From: Prosthecobacter sp.
GTDB taxonomy: Bacteria > Verrucomicrobiota > Verrucomicrobiia > Verrucomicrobiales > Verrucomicrobiaceae
Length of the DNA: 33,191 nt
Reading direction: 5' to 3'
NCBI GenBank assembly: GCA_030827515.1
Contig: JAUREI010000024.1
Coordinates: 1-33,191 of the forward strand
Shown: positions 22,834 through 31,205 of the stretch, one piece after another
Layout: every line of letters begins with the position of its first letter
Position numbering within the stretch: the first letter of the stretch is position 1
Notes under the pieces: generated by a model
The model's database searches: none
Seen by the model: the letters and a program-made list of their open reading frames with translations, nothing else
What the model was told of the DNA's origin: nothing
Translations under genes and position numbers: made by a program

Positions 22834-25305
22834 TCAGGGGGCGCCGAGCCGTTGGCGCGCCTTGTCCGCGGTCAGGCCCATGGCCGGCAGTTCGAAGTCA
22901 AGGGTGTCGCCATTGGGACGGAAGCCGCCGCCATCCTCGTCGACGTAAATAGGGTTGTTGTAGGCGCAGGGGCGCATACGCGCGTAGTCGCTGGTGCCGA
23001 AGCCGGTTTTCATGTCGCCATCCTCGTCGAGAGCGACCACGATGACATGGGCATCCTGCTGGAGCGGGATGTGCAACGTGTGATCAAACTTGACGACGCC
23101 CTCCTGGAACATCTGGGGATGGGTGGCACGGGTGAAGTTGAAGTCCGGATGAGGACGGCTGTTGACCAGCACCTGGACGCGATCCACGTCCATCCAGTCA
23201 TTGCACTGGACGCGCACCTTGAGCTCGATCCCGCCCGTGGAACGCACATCGTCGCCGGCGGTTTTGCCGTCGGGCGTGGTGACCTCCAGAAAGGGGCCGG
23301 TGGTCAGGATGATGTTGCCGGCCTTGGCACGCGGCGCGAGCTGCGCCCAGTCGATCTGCGCCGGGTCATCGGTGGTGCTGGGAAGGTAGATGCGCCAGGA
23401 GCCGACGCCGTTGCCATAGACGCTGTGGGCATCGGCAACGCCAACGGCAACCAGTCGGTGCCCCTGGTTGAGCAGCTGGCGCCAGAGGAATTCACGCACG
23501 TAGGACACCTTGGCGGCGAGAGCTCCGGCCGGCCGAGTGACGGTGAAGGGGGCGTCGGCGAGAATGTTCGTGCCGGATCCGTTTTGCGACTCGCTGCCAT
23601 CGATCAAGGCACCCACGCCGACAAAGCCTCCATCCGTCACACCGTCACCATCGCGATCCACGAACATGTTCGAGAGGTCGGGGTGATTGAACTGGATCCA
23701 ACGGTCGGCGCGCTCGCCCTGCCAGCGACGCAGGGTAAGGGCGGTGATCCGCGGATCATCGTTCCATTCCGGCGCACCGCCATCCTGGGCAAACGCATCC
23801 GGCTCAAAGGGGAAGGCGTTGAAGTGCTGGCGTCGACCGGTCAATTCGACCCCCTTGATCGTCTTGAGGAAGGGAGCGAGACCCAGCTCGCGGAGGGTCG
23901 GCTCCCAGTCGAAGAAGCGGTTGTGTTCGGTGGTCGGTGCGAATTCAATGTGTTCGGCGGCGAGGTTGATGAGGCGGCCGTCCGTGTCGCATACGTTGTC
24001 CCCGCTGGGCGTGCTGTGATTGTGGAAATCGCTGCTGATCCAGCCGCGGCTGTCGACAAGGCGCTTGAGAACACCCTTGAATTCGACCGTTTTCCCAGCC
24101 GAAACCAGAACCTCGCGATCAAGATGGCCGTATTCCGGTCCACGCACCACCACCACGCGGTATTTGCCTGGGGCCAGTTGCTGGGTGAAGCGTCCGTTTT
24201 CGCTGTGGAACTGGTCCACACAACCGTGTGCGCGCCATTTCGGGCCGAGATCCAGTTTCGGCGCGCCCTCATCCAGGGGGGTGAAATGGGCCTTGCAGGG
24301 GATGGGCTTGCCATCCTCTCCGGAGATCTCAAAGCGGATGCCGGCGGCGGGTTCCAGAAACAGCTCCTTGTCGCTTGGAATTTGCCTTTCCCAGCGCACC
24401 TCGGGGCGGCCGAGATCCCTGATACCCAATTCCGTCCCGCCCTGCGGCAGTTTGAAAGTGAAACGTCCCTGGGCGTCTGTGTAACCAGGCACGGTGCTTT
24501 TGCCAAAGGGCACATCAAGGGTTGCCGTGGTGACTGGGCGGCCTGCCTGGCCCGTCTCGCTGATGCTGCCGGCAAGCACCGCGGTGCGCACCCCCTGCAC
24601 GGTCAACACCTCCCCGACTGCTTCAGCGGGTGAAGTGCCGACAGCGAAGAAGCGCTCGATGACAACCTCCTGGCCGGCAGCCAGTTCGAGACTGTCGGCC
24701 AGCTTGTCGATGCCGGTCAGGCGCAGCACACCGAGGGCATAACCGCACTTGTGAGCCGGATTGATGGCATCGGCCCAGCGGATGCCGTCCGCCGTGGTGC
24801 CGGTGGCATCAAAGCGGGTCAGATCATCCTTGGTGCCGACTTTCTGCGCGGTCGCCGACTCGTTGCGAAAGGTGGTGGTGATGAAAACCCCCTGGATGCC
24901 ATCCTCGACACGATACTCGTGGCGCTTGAAGACGCCACCGTTGAGCGGCGCGCTGGTGACGCTCTCCACGGCGGCGTTTCCGGCGGGTCGAACGTAGGAG
25001 ACAGGGCCGTGGCCGCAGGGGCCGTAGACCACGAGCTGGTCATTGGCGGCACCGCGCAGGGTGAGGTCATACAGGCAGCCGGGTGAAACACCGTCCTCTC
25101 CGTAGAAGGTGCTCATGTTGGCGCGTCGATTGGCGGCGTTGTGGGAGATCACGGCCTCCACCTTGTCGCTGCGCAGCACGAAGTCGCCGCGTATGCCGTC
25201 CGCCTCCTTGCCACCGGGCAGCTCGGCCTCTCGACCGCCGCGGGCTTCAAAGACTTCGGCGGCCTGAACGGCCAGAGGCAGGAGGAGCAGGAGAAAGCGT
25301 TTCAT
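22834..25305 (-). CDS. CehA/McbA-family PHP-type secreted metallohydrolase
   Basis: An 823-residue exported protein with a Sec signal (MKRFLLLLLPLAVQAAEV). Residues up to about 410 are beta-rich, including a carboxypeptidase-regulatory-like module (YTDAQGRFTFKLP and GKYRVVVVRG). The metal-dependent PHP domain follows: H428-x-H430 in SDFHNHSTPSGDN, E460-H461 in PTTEHNRF, H541 in QFNHPDL and D625-x-H627 in VADAHSVYG. This set matches the CehA/McbA carbaryl-hydrolase-like family of phosphoesterases/esterases. An EF-hand-like loop, DRDGDGVTD, spans residues 550-558 inside the domain and may bind calcium. The physiological substrate is unknown, perhaps a phosphodiester or glycan-linked ester. It is the last gene of the minus-strand run. 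Confidence 0.88.
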   Translation of the reverse strand: MKRFLLLLLPLAVQAAEVFEARGGREAELPGGKEADGIRGDFVLRSDKVEAVISHNAANRRANMSTFYGEDGVSPGCLYDLTLRGAANDQLVVYGPCGHGPVSYVRPAGNAAVESVTSAPLNGGVFKRHEYRVEDGIQGVFITTTFRNESATAQKVGTKDDLTRFDATGTTADGIRWADAINPAHKCGYALGVLRLTGIDKLADSLELAAGQEVVIERFFAVGTSPAEAVGEVLTVQGVRTAVLAGSISETGQAGRPVTTATLDVPFGKSTVPGYTDAQGRFTFKLPQGGTELGIRDLGRPEVRWERQIPSDKELFLEPAAGIRFEISGEDGKPIPCKAHFTPLDEGAPKLDLGPKWRAHGCVDQFHSENGRFTQQLAPGKYRVVVVRGPEYGHLDREVLVSAGKTVEFKGVLKRLVDSRGWISSDFHNHSTPSGDNVCDTDGRLINLAAEHIEFAPTTEHNRFFDWEPTLRELGLAPFLKTIKGVELTGRRQHFNAFPFEPDAFAQDGGAPEWNDDPRITALTLRRWQGERADRWIQFNHPDLSNMFVDRDGDGVTDGGFVGVGALIDGSESQNGSGTNILADAPFTVTRPAGALAAKVSYVREFLWRQLLNQGHRLVAVGVADAHSVYGNGVGSWRIYLPSTTDDPAQIDWAQLAPRAKAGNIILTTGPFLEVTTPDGKTAGDDVRSTGGIELKVRVQCNDWMDVDRVQVLVNSRPHPDFNFTRATHPQMFQEGVVKFDHTLHIPLQQDAHVIVVALDEDGDMKTGFGTSDYARMRPCAYNNPIYVDEDGGGFRPNGDTLDFELPAMGLTADKARQRLGAP

Positions 25306-25394
25306 GATGGGTGACTAATCCAAAACGCCGCAACGGACACGCCTCCTTCGCCAAAGACGCACCCACCTTCATCACACCGCCGTCATCCGAAGCC

Positions 25395-26318
25395 TCATTC
25401 GCCGGTGAAACCCGGGTAGTGGCTTACATCCGCCTGCAGTTTGCCTGCGGCCGTGCCCATCATGCCCTCAATGACGCAGCGGGTGTCGTTTTCCTCGTCA
25501 AACACCGGCCCTTGACCGCTGACGCCGGTCAGTTTGGTGGCGCCAACCACGTACACCGGCACCCGGTTCAGGCTGCCGCCAAGGCTGGCGAGCCGTTCAC
25601 TGCTGGCGAACACCCCCTCCATGCGGGCATATCCCACAAAGACATCCTCCGCGTCAAAAGGTTCGCCGCTGAAATCGATGTAGTAGATGCGGGTGGACTT
25701 CCAACTTGATAGGTCCGTCTCGGTCACCGCCGTCGTGTCGGTCGCATACTGGTAGCGCTCCAGATAGTGATAATTGACGTTGGCCGCATAACCGCTGCTG
25801 TAGGTGTCGGGATAACCACGAAAGATGACAGCGTTGAGATCCACGATGTCACCCTGTGCGCTGTGGACGGCGTAAAAGCGGCTTTCTCCGGTGAAGGGAT
25901 ATTCGTCCATGAAGGTTGGCGTCACCTGCACAATCGACCACCCGGCGAGGTGGGGCGCGTTGCCATACTGCGGCAGGATACCCGCCTCGATGAGATCGGT
26001 GAGAAACTCCTTGTTGCCGTACTTGCGGGTACCGATCTTGGAAACGTACTCCTCGTGGTACTCGTCGCTGACGGGGATGTCGCCGCGGCTCTTCAAGATG
26101 AGCCAGTCATTGGAATAAGCGGGACCCCCGAGCGGCGCCCCAAACTCGTCTTTGGCCGGCAGGGGCTTGCCGGTGTCAGGATCCTTGAGAACGGTTCCAG
26201 GCAGACTGAAACTGAGGGTGAGATTGAATAGGACGCTGCCGACGGAGCCAGGCAGGGACTGTGCATCAACCGCGGACGTGGCAGCGAGCAAAACCAGAAG
26301 GAGGACGCGGGTTGTCAT
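25395..26318 (-). CDS. Secreted protein of unknown function (307 aa)
   Basis: It begins MTTRVLLLVLLAATSAVDAQ, a clear Sec signal. The mature part is rich in Tyr, Ser, Asp and Gly (FRGYPDTYSSGYAANVNYHY, YYIDFSGEPFDAEDVFVG) and looks beta-structured. There is one Cys (C280). I recognise no family. The tail, VIEGMMGTAAGKLQADVSHY, gives no membrane anchor. It sits 89 bases upstream of the PHP metallohydrolase and 60 bases after the DUF4412 gene on the same strand, so it could belong to the same transcript. Confidence 0.8.
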   Translation of the reverse strand: MTTRVLLLVLLAATSAVDAQSLPGSVGSVLFNLTLSFSLPGTVLKDPDTGKPLPAKDEFGAPLGGPAYSNDWLILKSRGDIPVSDEYHEEYVSKIGTRKYGNKEFLTDLIEAGILPQYGNAPHLAGWSIVQVTPTFMDEYPFTGESRFYAVHSAQGDIVDLNAVIFRGYPDTYSSGYAANVNYHYLERYQYATDTTAVTETDLSSWKSTRIYYIDFSGEPFDAEDVFVGYARMEGVFASSERLASLGGSLNRVPVYVVGATKLTGVSGQGPVFDEENDTRCVIEGMMGTAAGKLQADVSHYPGFTGE

Positions 26319-26357
26319 GGGGAAACGGGGTCTTATCGTTCAGACGCTCCCCTCATG

Positions 26358-26377
26358 CCGCACATTCAAAAGTGCGG
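26358..26377 (-). terminator. Hairpin CCGCAC/GTGCGG after the DUF4412 gene, weak terminator candidate
   Basis: Exact 6-base arms at 26358-26363 and 26372-26377 with an 8-base loop, starting 1 base beyond the stop codon complement at 26379. On the minus strand no T run follows, so it could instead be an mRNA 3'-end stabilising or attenuating structure. Confidence 0.3.
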
Positions 26378-26378
26378 T

Positions 26379-27038
26379 TTATTTTCCGCCCGGAAGGGTC
26401 GGGATCTTCATCTCCTGATAGTCCTTGGGCACAACAAAGGCGGTTGAATCGACATCCTCCTCCTTCACGGAAACCAGTTCGGAAACACTCGTCTTGCCCA
26501 TAACCTGCATCTCGGACTTGACCACGATACCTGGAAAATCACTCGCCCGCGGGGCAAAGGAACTGGCCGGATTGCCCATGGCCTTCATCATCTTGTCCTG
26601 GGCGGCATTGAGAGCCTGGTAGTTGGGGAAGTCCTTCGCCACCCAGAATTTGCCCGAGCCCATCTTGCCGCTCCAGCTGAAGACTTCGCAGTCATATTCA
26701 CCCACCTTTTCCTTCATGCCGGTGGCGACCGGCTTGGCGGGAGCCTCGTCAGCACCCAATGCGGCGCCGGCAAGGGCCATGACTCCCTTGAGCGTGTCGG
26801 CGTTCATGCGCATCATCATTTTCTGCGGGTGCATCAACATGGTCATGCGACCATCGTCAGCACCGGCTATCACGCTCATCTGGTCGCCCACATCGAGCCG
26901 GATCTGATCCCCCTTGATGCATGTATGGACTTCCTCCATTTTGCCCTCGGCTGTGGTCTTCTGCACCACCACCCAGTCGGCCCAGGCGAAGCTGGCGGTC
27001 AGGAGGAGGCCGGCGGAAAGGGGCGGCAATAGTTTCAT
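26379..27038 (-). CDS. DUF4412-type exported protein
   Basis: A 219-residue product from the ATG at 27038; the longer open frame upstream is a shadow of the ATPase gene. It starts MKLLPPLSAGLLLTASFAWADW, a Sec signal. The mature protein shows KMEEVHTCIKGDQIRLDVG, then MTMLMHPQKMMMRMNADTLK, EYDCEVFSWSGKMGSGKFWVA and TAFVVPKDYQEMKIP. This pattern is typical of DUF4412, a periplasmic/outer-membrane family with a LolA/LppX-like shape. It probably binds a lipid or another protein; no function is proven. It lies 38 bases downstream of the PilT-like gene. Confidence 0.82.
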   Translation of the reverse strand: MKLLPPLSAGLLLTASFAWADWVVVQKTTAEGKMEEVHTCIKGDQIRLDVGDQMSVIAGADDGRMTMLMHPQKMMMRMNADTLKGVMALAGAALGADEAPAKPVATGMKEKVGEYDCEVFSWSGKMGSGKFWVAKDFPNYQALNAAQDKMMKAMGNPASSFAPRASDFPGIVVKSEMQVMGKTSVSELVSVKEEDVDSTAFVVPKDYQEMKIPTLPGGK

Positions 27039-27076
27039 GACGGTGTGTGTTCCGGAGTTGGTTTCATGCCGGCGGG

Positions 27077-28234
27077 TCAGGAGCCGAGCATGTTGGCGTT
27101 GAAGACCTCCTCGGAGATCCTGCCGTCGCGATAAAGGCTCATGAGCGACTGGTTCCAGCGCATGTTGCCCTTGCAGCGCAGGGCGTCCTCGAGGGAGGTG
27201 GCGCTGCCGTCGTAGGCGCGGATGCCCGCGGAAACCGCCTCGCTGGTGTTCTGCAGGTACTCTGTGACAAGGCAGCGACCACTGAAACCGGTGAGCAGGC
27301 CCTGGGAGAGCACGAAGGTGAGGGTTTCGCCGAGACGGTGCAGGATGCCGTGGTGCTGGTCCTTCGGGAAAAATTCCATGATACGGTCGATCGTCTTGAC
27401 CGCACCGCGGGTATGCAGGGTCGAGAGGACAAAATGACCGGTCTGCGCGGCCTCGATGCAGGTTTCCATGGTTTCGCGGTCGCGGATTTCCCCGAGCAGG
27501 ATGATGTGCGGCGTTTTGCGCAGCACTTCCTTGAGGCCACTTTGGTAGGTCATGGTGTGGCGGCCCACCTCCTGCTGGGTGACCAACGAAGGACAAGGAA
27601 TGAAGACCCCGGGGCGGTTGGGATCCTCCATGGTGGTGCCGTAACGATATTCGATGGGGTCCTCGACGGTGACGATGTGTTTCTGGAAGTTGCGCCGCAC
27701 CCAGTCAAGGATCGCCGCCAGCGTCGTCGATTTGCCGGAACCGGTGGGACCTGTAATGAGACCGAGACCAAAGCGGCGCTGCATGAGTTCCCGCAGGCTG
27801 TCCGAAATCAGCGGGTCAATGCCAAGGGTTTCCAGCTGGCTTATGCGGCCGCGCAGGCAACGGCAGGTGACCCCCATGCCATGATCGCTCAAGTGCACCT
27901 GAACGCGCATGCGGACCGGCGAGCCGAGCGCCCCCTCGTCGCAACTGAAGTCGATGACGCGCTTCTCACGCAGCATTTCCCACATTTTTTCAGCCCCGCC
28001 GACGACCTTGGAGGAATCATCCCATACTTCCAACGTCTGGCGGGAAAAAAGGCCCTCGGCCAGAGCGGCGACCGCGGAGGCGTCCTGGAGACCGTAGGCT
28101 TCGGCAATTTCAAGTCCCCGGTTGGTGTGGAGATAAAGCAGACCTCCAGAGCGCACCTGAACATCGGAGATTTCGCGGTCGGAGTAGGTTTCGGTCAGTC
28201 GGCCAAGGAGGTTGTCAACAGTGCCGGTGCTCAT
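27077..28234 (-). CDS. PilT-like secretion/retraction ATPase
   Basis: A 385-residue GspE/PilT superfamily hexameric ATPase starting at the ATG at 28234. Walker A is GPTGSGKST (162-170), the Asp box VTVEDPIEY (188-196), Walker B IILLGEIRD (244-252) and the His box STLHTRGAVKTIDRI (271-285). It is closest to PilT, but two things differ. The segment between the Asp box and TQQEVGRHT carries about 13 extra residues with CPSL (around 200-216). The C-terminal retraction motif AIRNLIRE is not present; instead there is a helical tail ending EEVFNANMLGS. The stop of the 645-residue gene is 11 bases upstream. It probably powers assembly or retraction of the adjacent pilin-like proteins. Confidence 0.93.
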   Translation of the reverse strand: MSTGTVDNLLGRLTETYSDREISDVQVRSGGLLYLHTNRGLEIAEAYGLQDASAVAALAEGLFSRQTLEVWDDSSKVVGGAEKMWEMLREKRVIDFSCDEGALGSPVRMRVQVHLSDHGMGVTCRCLRGRISQLETLGIDPLISDSLRELMQRRFGLGLITGPTGSGKSTTLAAILDWVRRNFQKHIVTVEDPIEYRYGTTMEDPNRPGVFIPCPSLVTQQEVGRHTMTYQSGLKEVLRKTPHIILLGEIRDRETMETCIEAAQTGHFVLSTLHTRGAVKTIDRIMEFFPKDQHHGILHRLGETLTFVLSQGLLTGFSGRCLVTEYLQNTSEAVSAGIRAYDGSATSLEDALRCKGNMRWNQSLMSLYRDGRISEEVFNANMLGS

Positions 28235-28245
28235 GGATTGAAACT

Positions 28246-30183
28246 TCAATCCTGCGGTATTTCCTCGATGACAACAAGCCAATTCATCTGATGCACGGGA
28301 GGAAGTTCAGCCGGACTCCGAAGGGGTTTGAGATCGGCACTGATGTTCTCCGCGTGAACGGCATCATCGCTGCCAAGTTTGATGTCGAGCGGACTCCAGC
28401 TCGTGCCTGCGCCCTTGGTGAGCGTGCCGATCTGTCCGTGGTGTTCGACCAGCCGGTTGACCGCAGTGGTGCCGATGCGCAGTTCGGCGGCGAAGATGGA
28501 CAGAGGGGGATAGAAGGGCTCGGTTCCATCCAGACCGGATCCCTCCGGGGGGGCCGCCAGAGGCATGTCATTCAGGTCGTCCCCGACATAGACCCGCATG
28601 GGTGTGACCAATGAAAGGCCATGGGTGAAATTGGTAAGATCACCGCCCCTGCGGATGATCACGCACAAGTCATCGGCGGCAGGCGGGTCATCAAGGGTGC
28701 CGACCGTCACAGGGTCGAGCGAGGCATCGACGCCGAAGAAAACACTGTTGTTGATACCAACATTGGCCGCTCCATGAGCCAACAACCAGGGCTCAAAGAG
28801 GCTCGGCTGAAAATTCAGACACGAACGGCTATTGTCCATCAATTCGGTCTGGAATGGCACGTCGGCACCTCCTGGCTCGAACAAGGTCGGCCAGTTGACA
28901 CCTCGCCGGAGGACGACTTCCGAAGTGCCGCCGGTGCCATTCTGAAAACGCACACGCAGGGCCGTAGGCGTCTGATCCGCGAGGCTGACCATGCTGATCG
29001 CCTCAACGCTCACCCGACAGCGCCAGCCTCCCGATACATAGCCCTCCCAGGCGTTGGCAACCGCAGCGGGGCGAAGCAAAAACTCACGTCCGGGCTGGAT
29101 CGGCATGAAAGCAAGCCTCCCGGAATTGGCGGACAGTGCCACCGGCAGGGCATCACTCTGCTGCTCCGCCTGCATCATTTCACGGACACCGAGCGCGTCA
29201 AAATTTTCTTCCACCTGAACGCCTCCAACATCAATCGGACCGTTGAGCTGGATGCCGGAACGCCCGGCCAGCCGTGAAGCGCCAAATGTGTCCTGAACGG
29301 CCATGGCTTCGGCATAAACAGAGCCCTCAATGCGCACGTTGGCGGCATTCCAAGCGGCACCGTTCTGGTGACGGCCAATCTGCGCAAAGGTCGCCGCCTC
29401 GATGGGCATTTGCGATGGCACCTCAAAGAGCGAGAGAACATAGTGGCGAACCATCGGCTGGCGCGGGCCGCCGTAATTCACCGAAAAGGCCCACCAGTTG
29501 CGCTTGGCCACAAACGGTTCCCCGGGTGCCGCGTAGCCGAAGCGGATGTTCGGATAGGGAATGAGGTTGAAGTGGGGATAAGCGGCAACATCGGCCAGCA
29601 GGCCGGGTGCCTGAACCGTGTACTGCTTCTGCGATCCGACGATCGGACGATCGGCATCGGCCTGCTGCAGTGCGCCGGCAATACCAAGGAGCGGCGGCAC
29701 ACGTCCAGCAAAGGCGGGCTGGGCAAAGACATCGGCATAGTCCGTGGTGCCCGGGGTTACCCGGCCGGCCTCGCCAGTCAGGGAGGTGATCCAGCTCTGC
29801 ACCACCGCGTCTTCGGTATCGCCCACATCGCCCGCGCGCATGCGGTCCACTCCGAGTTCTGCGGCCAATTCGGAAGGCAAGCGCTTGGAAACGCCGGCTA
29901 TCTCCACCGCCTCGCGGAAGATGGTGGCCCAAGAATATTCATCAGCGGCGACGTGATCCGCGCTCATGCAGGCGGCTGTCTTGGCTGGCAGAATGGCGAC
30001 CAAGGCGCGCATCAGCGCGTCCTCGCGCTGGTGATAGTCCATGCGCAACTGTGTTTTGGCCGACTGATCGCGGGTCATCAAGTTCTGCTGGAAAAGCATC
30101 GCCAAGCCGAAAGTCATCAGCAACGCCAAGCCGGTGACCATGGGAATGGCTGCATAACCGCCGGAGCAACGGTGGCTCTTCAT
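28246..30183 (-). CDS. Large membrane-anchored pilus-associated protein (PilX/cassette protein A-like), 645 aa
   Basis: The N-terminus has about 12 mostly polar residues and then one hydrophobic helix (IPMVTGLALLMTFGLAMLFQ, residues 13-32) followed by an amphipathic helix, the same layout as pilin-like PilX/GspK proteins. No Gly-Phe prepilin site is obvious. The remaining 600 residues look beta-rich and extracellular or periplasmic, with few Cys. The gene overlaps the prepilin stop by ATGA (30180-30183) and precedes the ATPase by 11 bases, so it belongs to the same operon. It could be a tip or minor pilin-complex subunit. I considered the large 'A' protein of Verru_Chthon cassettes, but the match is by context and N-terminus only. 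Confidence 0.8.
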   Translation of the reverse strand: MKSHRCSGGYAAIPMVTGLALLMTFGLAMLFQQNLMTRDQSAKTQLRMDYHQREDALMRALVAILPAKTAACMSADHVAADEYSWATIFREAVEIAGVSKRLPSELAAELGVDRMRAGDVGDTEDAVVQSWITSLTGEAGRVTPGTTDYADVFAQPAFAGRVPPLLGIAGALQQADADRPIVGSQKQYTVQAPGLLADVAAYPHFNLIPYPNIRFGYAAPGEPFVAKRNWWAFSVNYGGPRQPMVRHYVLSLFEVPSQMPIEAATFAQIGRHQNGAAWNAANVRIEGSVYAEAMAVQDTFGASRLAGRSGIQLNGPIDVGGVQVEENFDALGVREMMQAEQQSDALPVALSANSGRLAFMPIQPGREFLLRPAAVANAWEGYVSGGWRCRVSVEAISMVSLADQTPTALRVRFQNGTGGTSEVVLRRGVNWPTLFEPGGADVPFQTELMDNSRSCLNFQPSLFEPWLLAHGAANVGINNSVFFGVDASLDPVTVGTLDDPPAADDLCVIIRRGGDLTNFTHGLSLVTPMRVYVGDDLNDMPLAAPPEGSGLDGTEPFYPPLSIFAAELRIGTTAVNRLVEHHGQIGTLTKGAGTSWSPLDIKLGSDDAVHAENISADLKPLRSPAELPPVHQMNWLVVIEEIPQD

Positions 30184-30713
30184 CGGGCTCCCCCTCCGTA
30201 GGTGATCTCTTCTCCATTCGGCCCATTCAGAGTGATGGTGAGAATGCCTTGGTCGGCGGCAAACGTGGCGTCACTCAGACGATCACAGATGCTCCAGGAC
30301 ACCTGCGAGCCATCAGCCTGGGTGTGATGGAAACGCAAATCAACACCCGATGCAAGGGGTTGGACTGAAACAATCCGGATTTCGGTGCTCTGGTCGGCGG
30401 CCCGGAAATACAACCGCACAGCGCGCCCGCCGGCAAGAACCGGCGTGGCACCGGCGACGGCGGCATCATGAGTGTCATAAACCAAAAAGTGGTCCGCCTG
30501 GCCGAAGATGCGGCCGACCAAGTTGCCAATCTTGGGAGCCTCGTCGGCCAGGAAACTCTGGCGCTGGGCCAACCCCATGAAAGTGACATGCTGCTGGAGC
30601 ATGGCCACCAGGCTGGAGCCCAAAATGAGCATCAGCCCCATGGCGGTGGATAGCTCCAGGAGAGTGAAGCCGGCGCGGCGCGCGCGGCGCGAGCTCATGG
30701 CGACGGTTTTCAT
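30180..30713 (-). CDS. Prepilin-like protein (minor pilin/pseudopilin, PilW-like)
   Basis: A 177-residue protein with a textbook prepilin peptidase site: basic leader MKTVAMSSRRARRAG, cleavage after G15, F16 at +1, E20 at +5 (FTLLEL), and a hydrophobic helix to about residue 37. The C-terminal domain is beta-rich. This places it in the type IV pilin/pseudopilin class, and its length suits a minor pilin. Starts and stops overlap neighbours by 4 bases on both sides, so expression is coupled. An internal ATG at residue 6 would still leave a proper leader. The prepilin peptidase and platform protein are not in the window. Confidence 0.9.
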   Translation of the reverse strand: MKTVAMSSRRARRAGFTLLELSTAMGLMLILGSSLVAMLQQHVTFMGLAQRQSFLADEAPKIGNLVGRIFGQADHFLVYDTHDAAVAGATPVLAGGRAVRLYFRAADQSTEIRIVSVQPLASGVDLRFHHTQADGSQVSWSICDRLSDATFAADQGILTITLNGPNGEEITYGGGAR

Positions 30714-31180
30714 TGGGTGCGCAAAACGGCCCGGCTTTTGACGTAAGTGTGTTCGCCCACTTGGTAGGTGAGAACCGAGTGCAGCCGCCAGATGGCCAGA
30801 TCGGGTGCACCTGCGCCCAAGGCTTCATCCTCGGGTGCGCTGTTGACCCGAAAACGCACAATACGCCCATTCACTTCGGTGCCTCCGGCAAGCCTCCCAA
30901 GGGAGACGACGCCCTCGAAACGAGCTTCATTCGCAGCGACATCTGGCCAGGGCGAGCCAGCGGCCGTGAGGTCCGCCACCGGCAGGCGGTTGGCAAGGGC
31001 GGATTCCCGGGTCATGTAGGCGTCGGTGAGCGTCTGCATGATAGTCCACTGGTTGCTGTCGAGCGCGAGCAGCGATGCACGCATCAGCAGGAGTGCCAGC
31101 ATGGCCGCCAGCCACATGCCAATCGAGACCTCGATGAGAAGGCTGCCGCGCGGGCGACTGATGGCGGATCGCAATTTCAC
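30710..31180 (-). CDS. Prepilin-like protein with GTG start (cassette protein B-like)
   Basis: The open frame extends to 31270, which would overlap the upstream gene by 65 bases and prepend a non-pilin leader. A GTG at 31180 gives a 156-residue product beginning MKLRSAISRPRG, a 12-residue basic leader, then SLLIEVSIGMWLAAMLALLLM. Cleavage after G12 puts Ser at +1 and Glu at +5, as in prepilins, although +1 is not Phe. The rest is helix then beta. It overlaps the next prepilin gene by ATGA (30710-30713). Probably a minor pilin or pseudopilin of the same complex. The start choice is the least certain point. Confidence 0.78.
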   Translation of the reverse strand: MKLRSAISRPRGSLLIEVSIGMWLAAMLALLLMRASLLALDSNQWTIMQTLTDAYMTRESALANRLPVADLTAAGSPWPDVAANEARFEGVVSLGRLAGGTEVNGRIVRFRVNSAPEDEALGAGAPDLAIWRLHSVLTYQVGEHTYVKSRAVLRTQ

Positions 31181-31205
31181 TGGCGGCCGACGATATGCGT
31201 CTGTT

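Noticed and set aside
22852-24633. Long plus-strand frame over the PHP metallohydrolase
   Set aside because: The catalytic motifs and signal peptide are on the minus strand; this frame has no recognisable domain.
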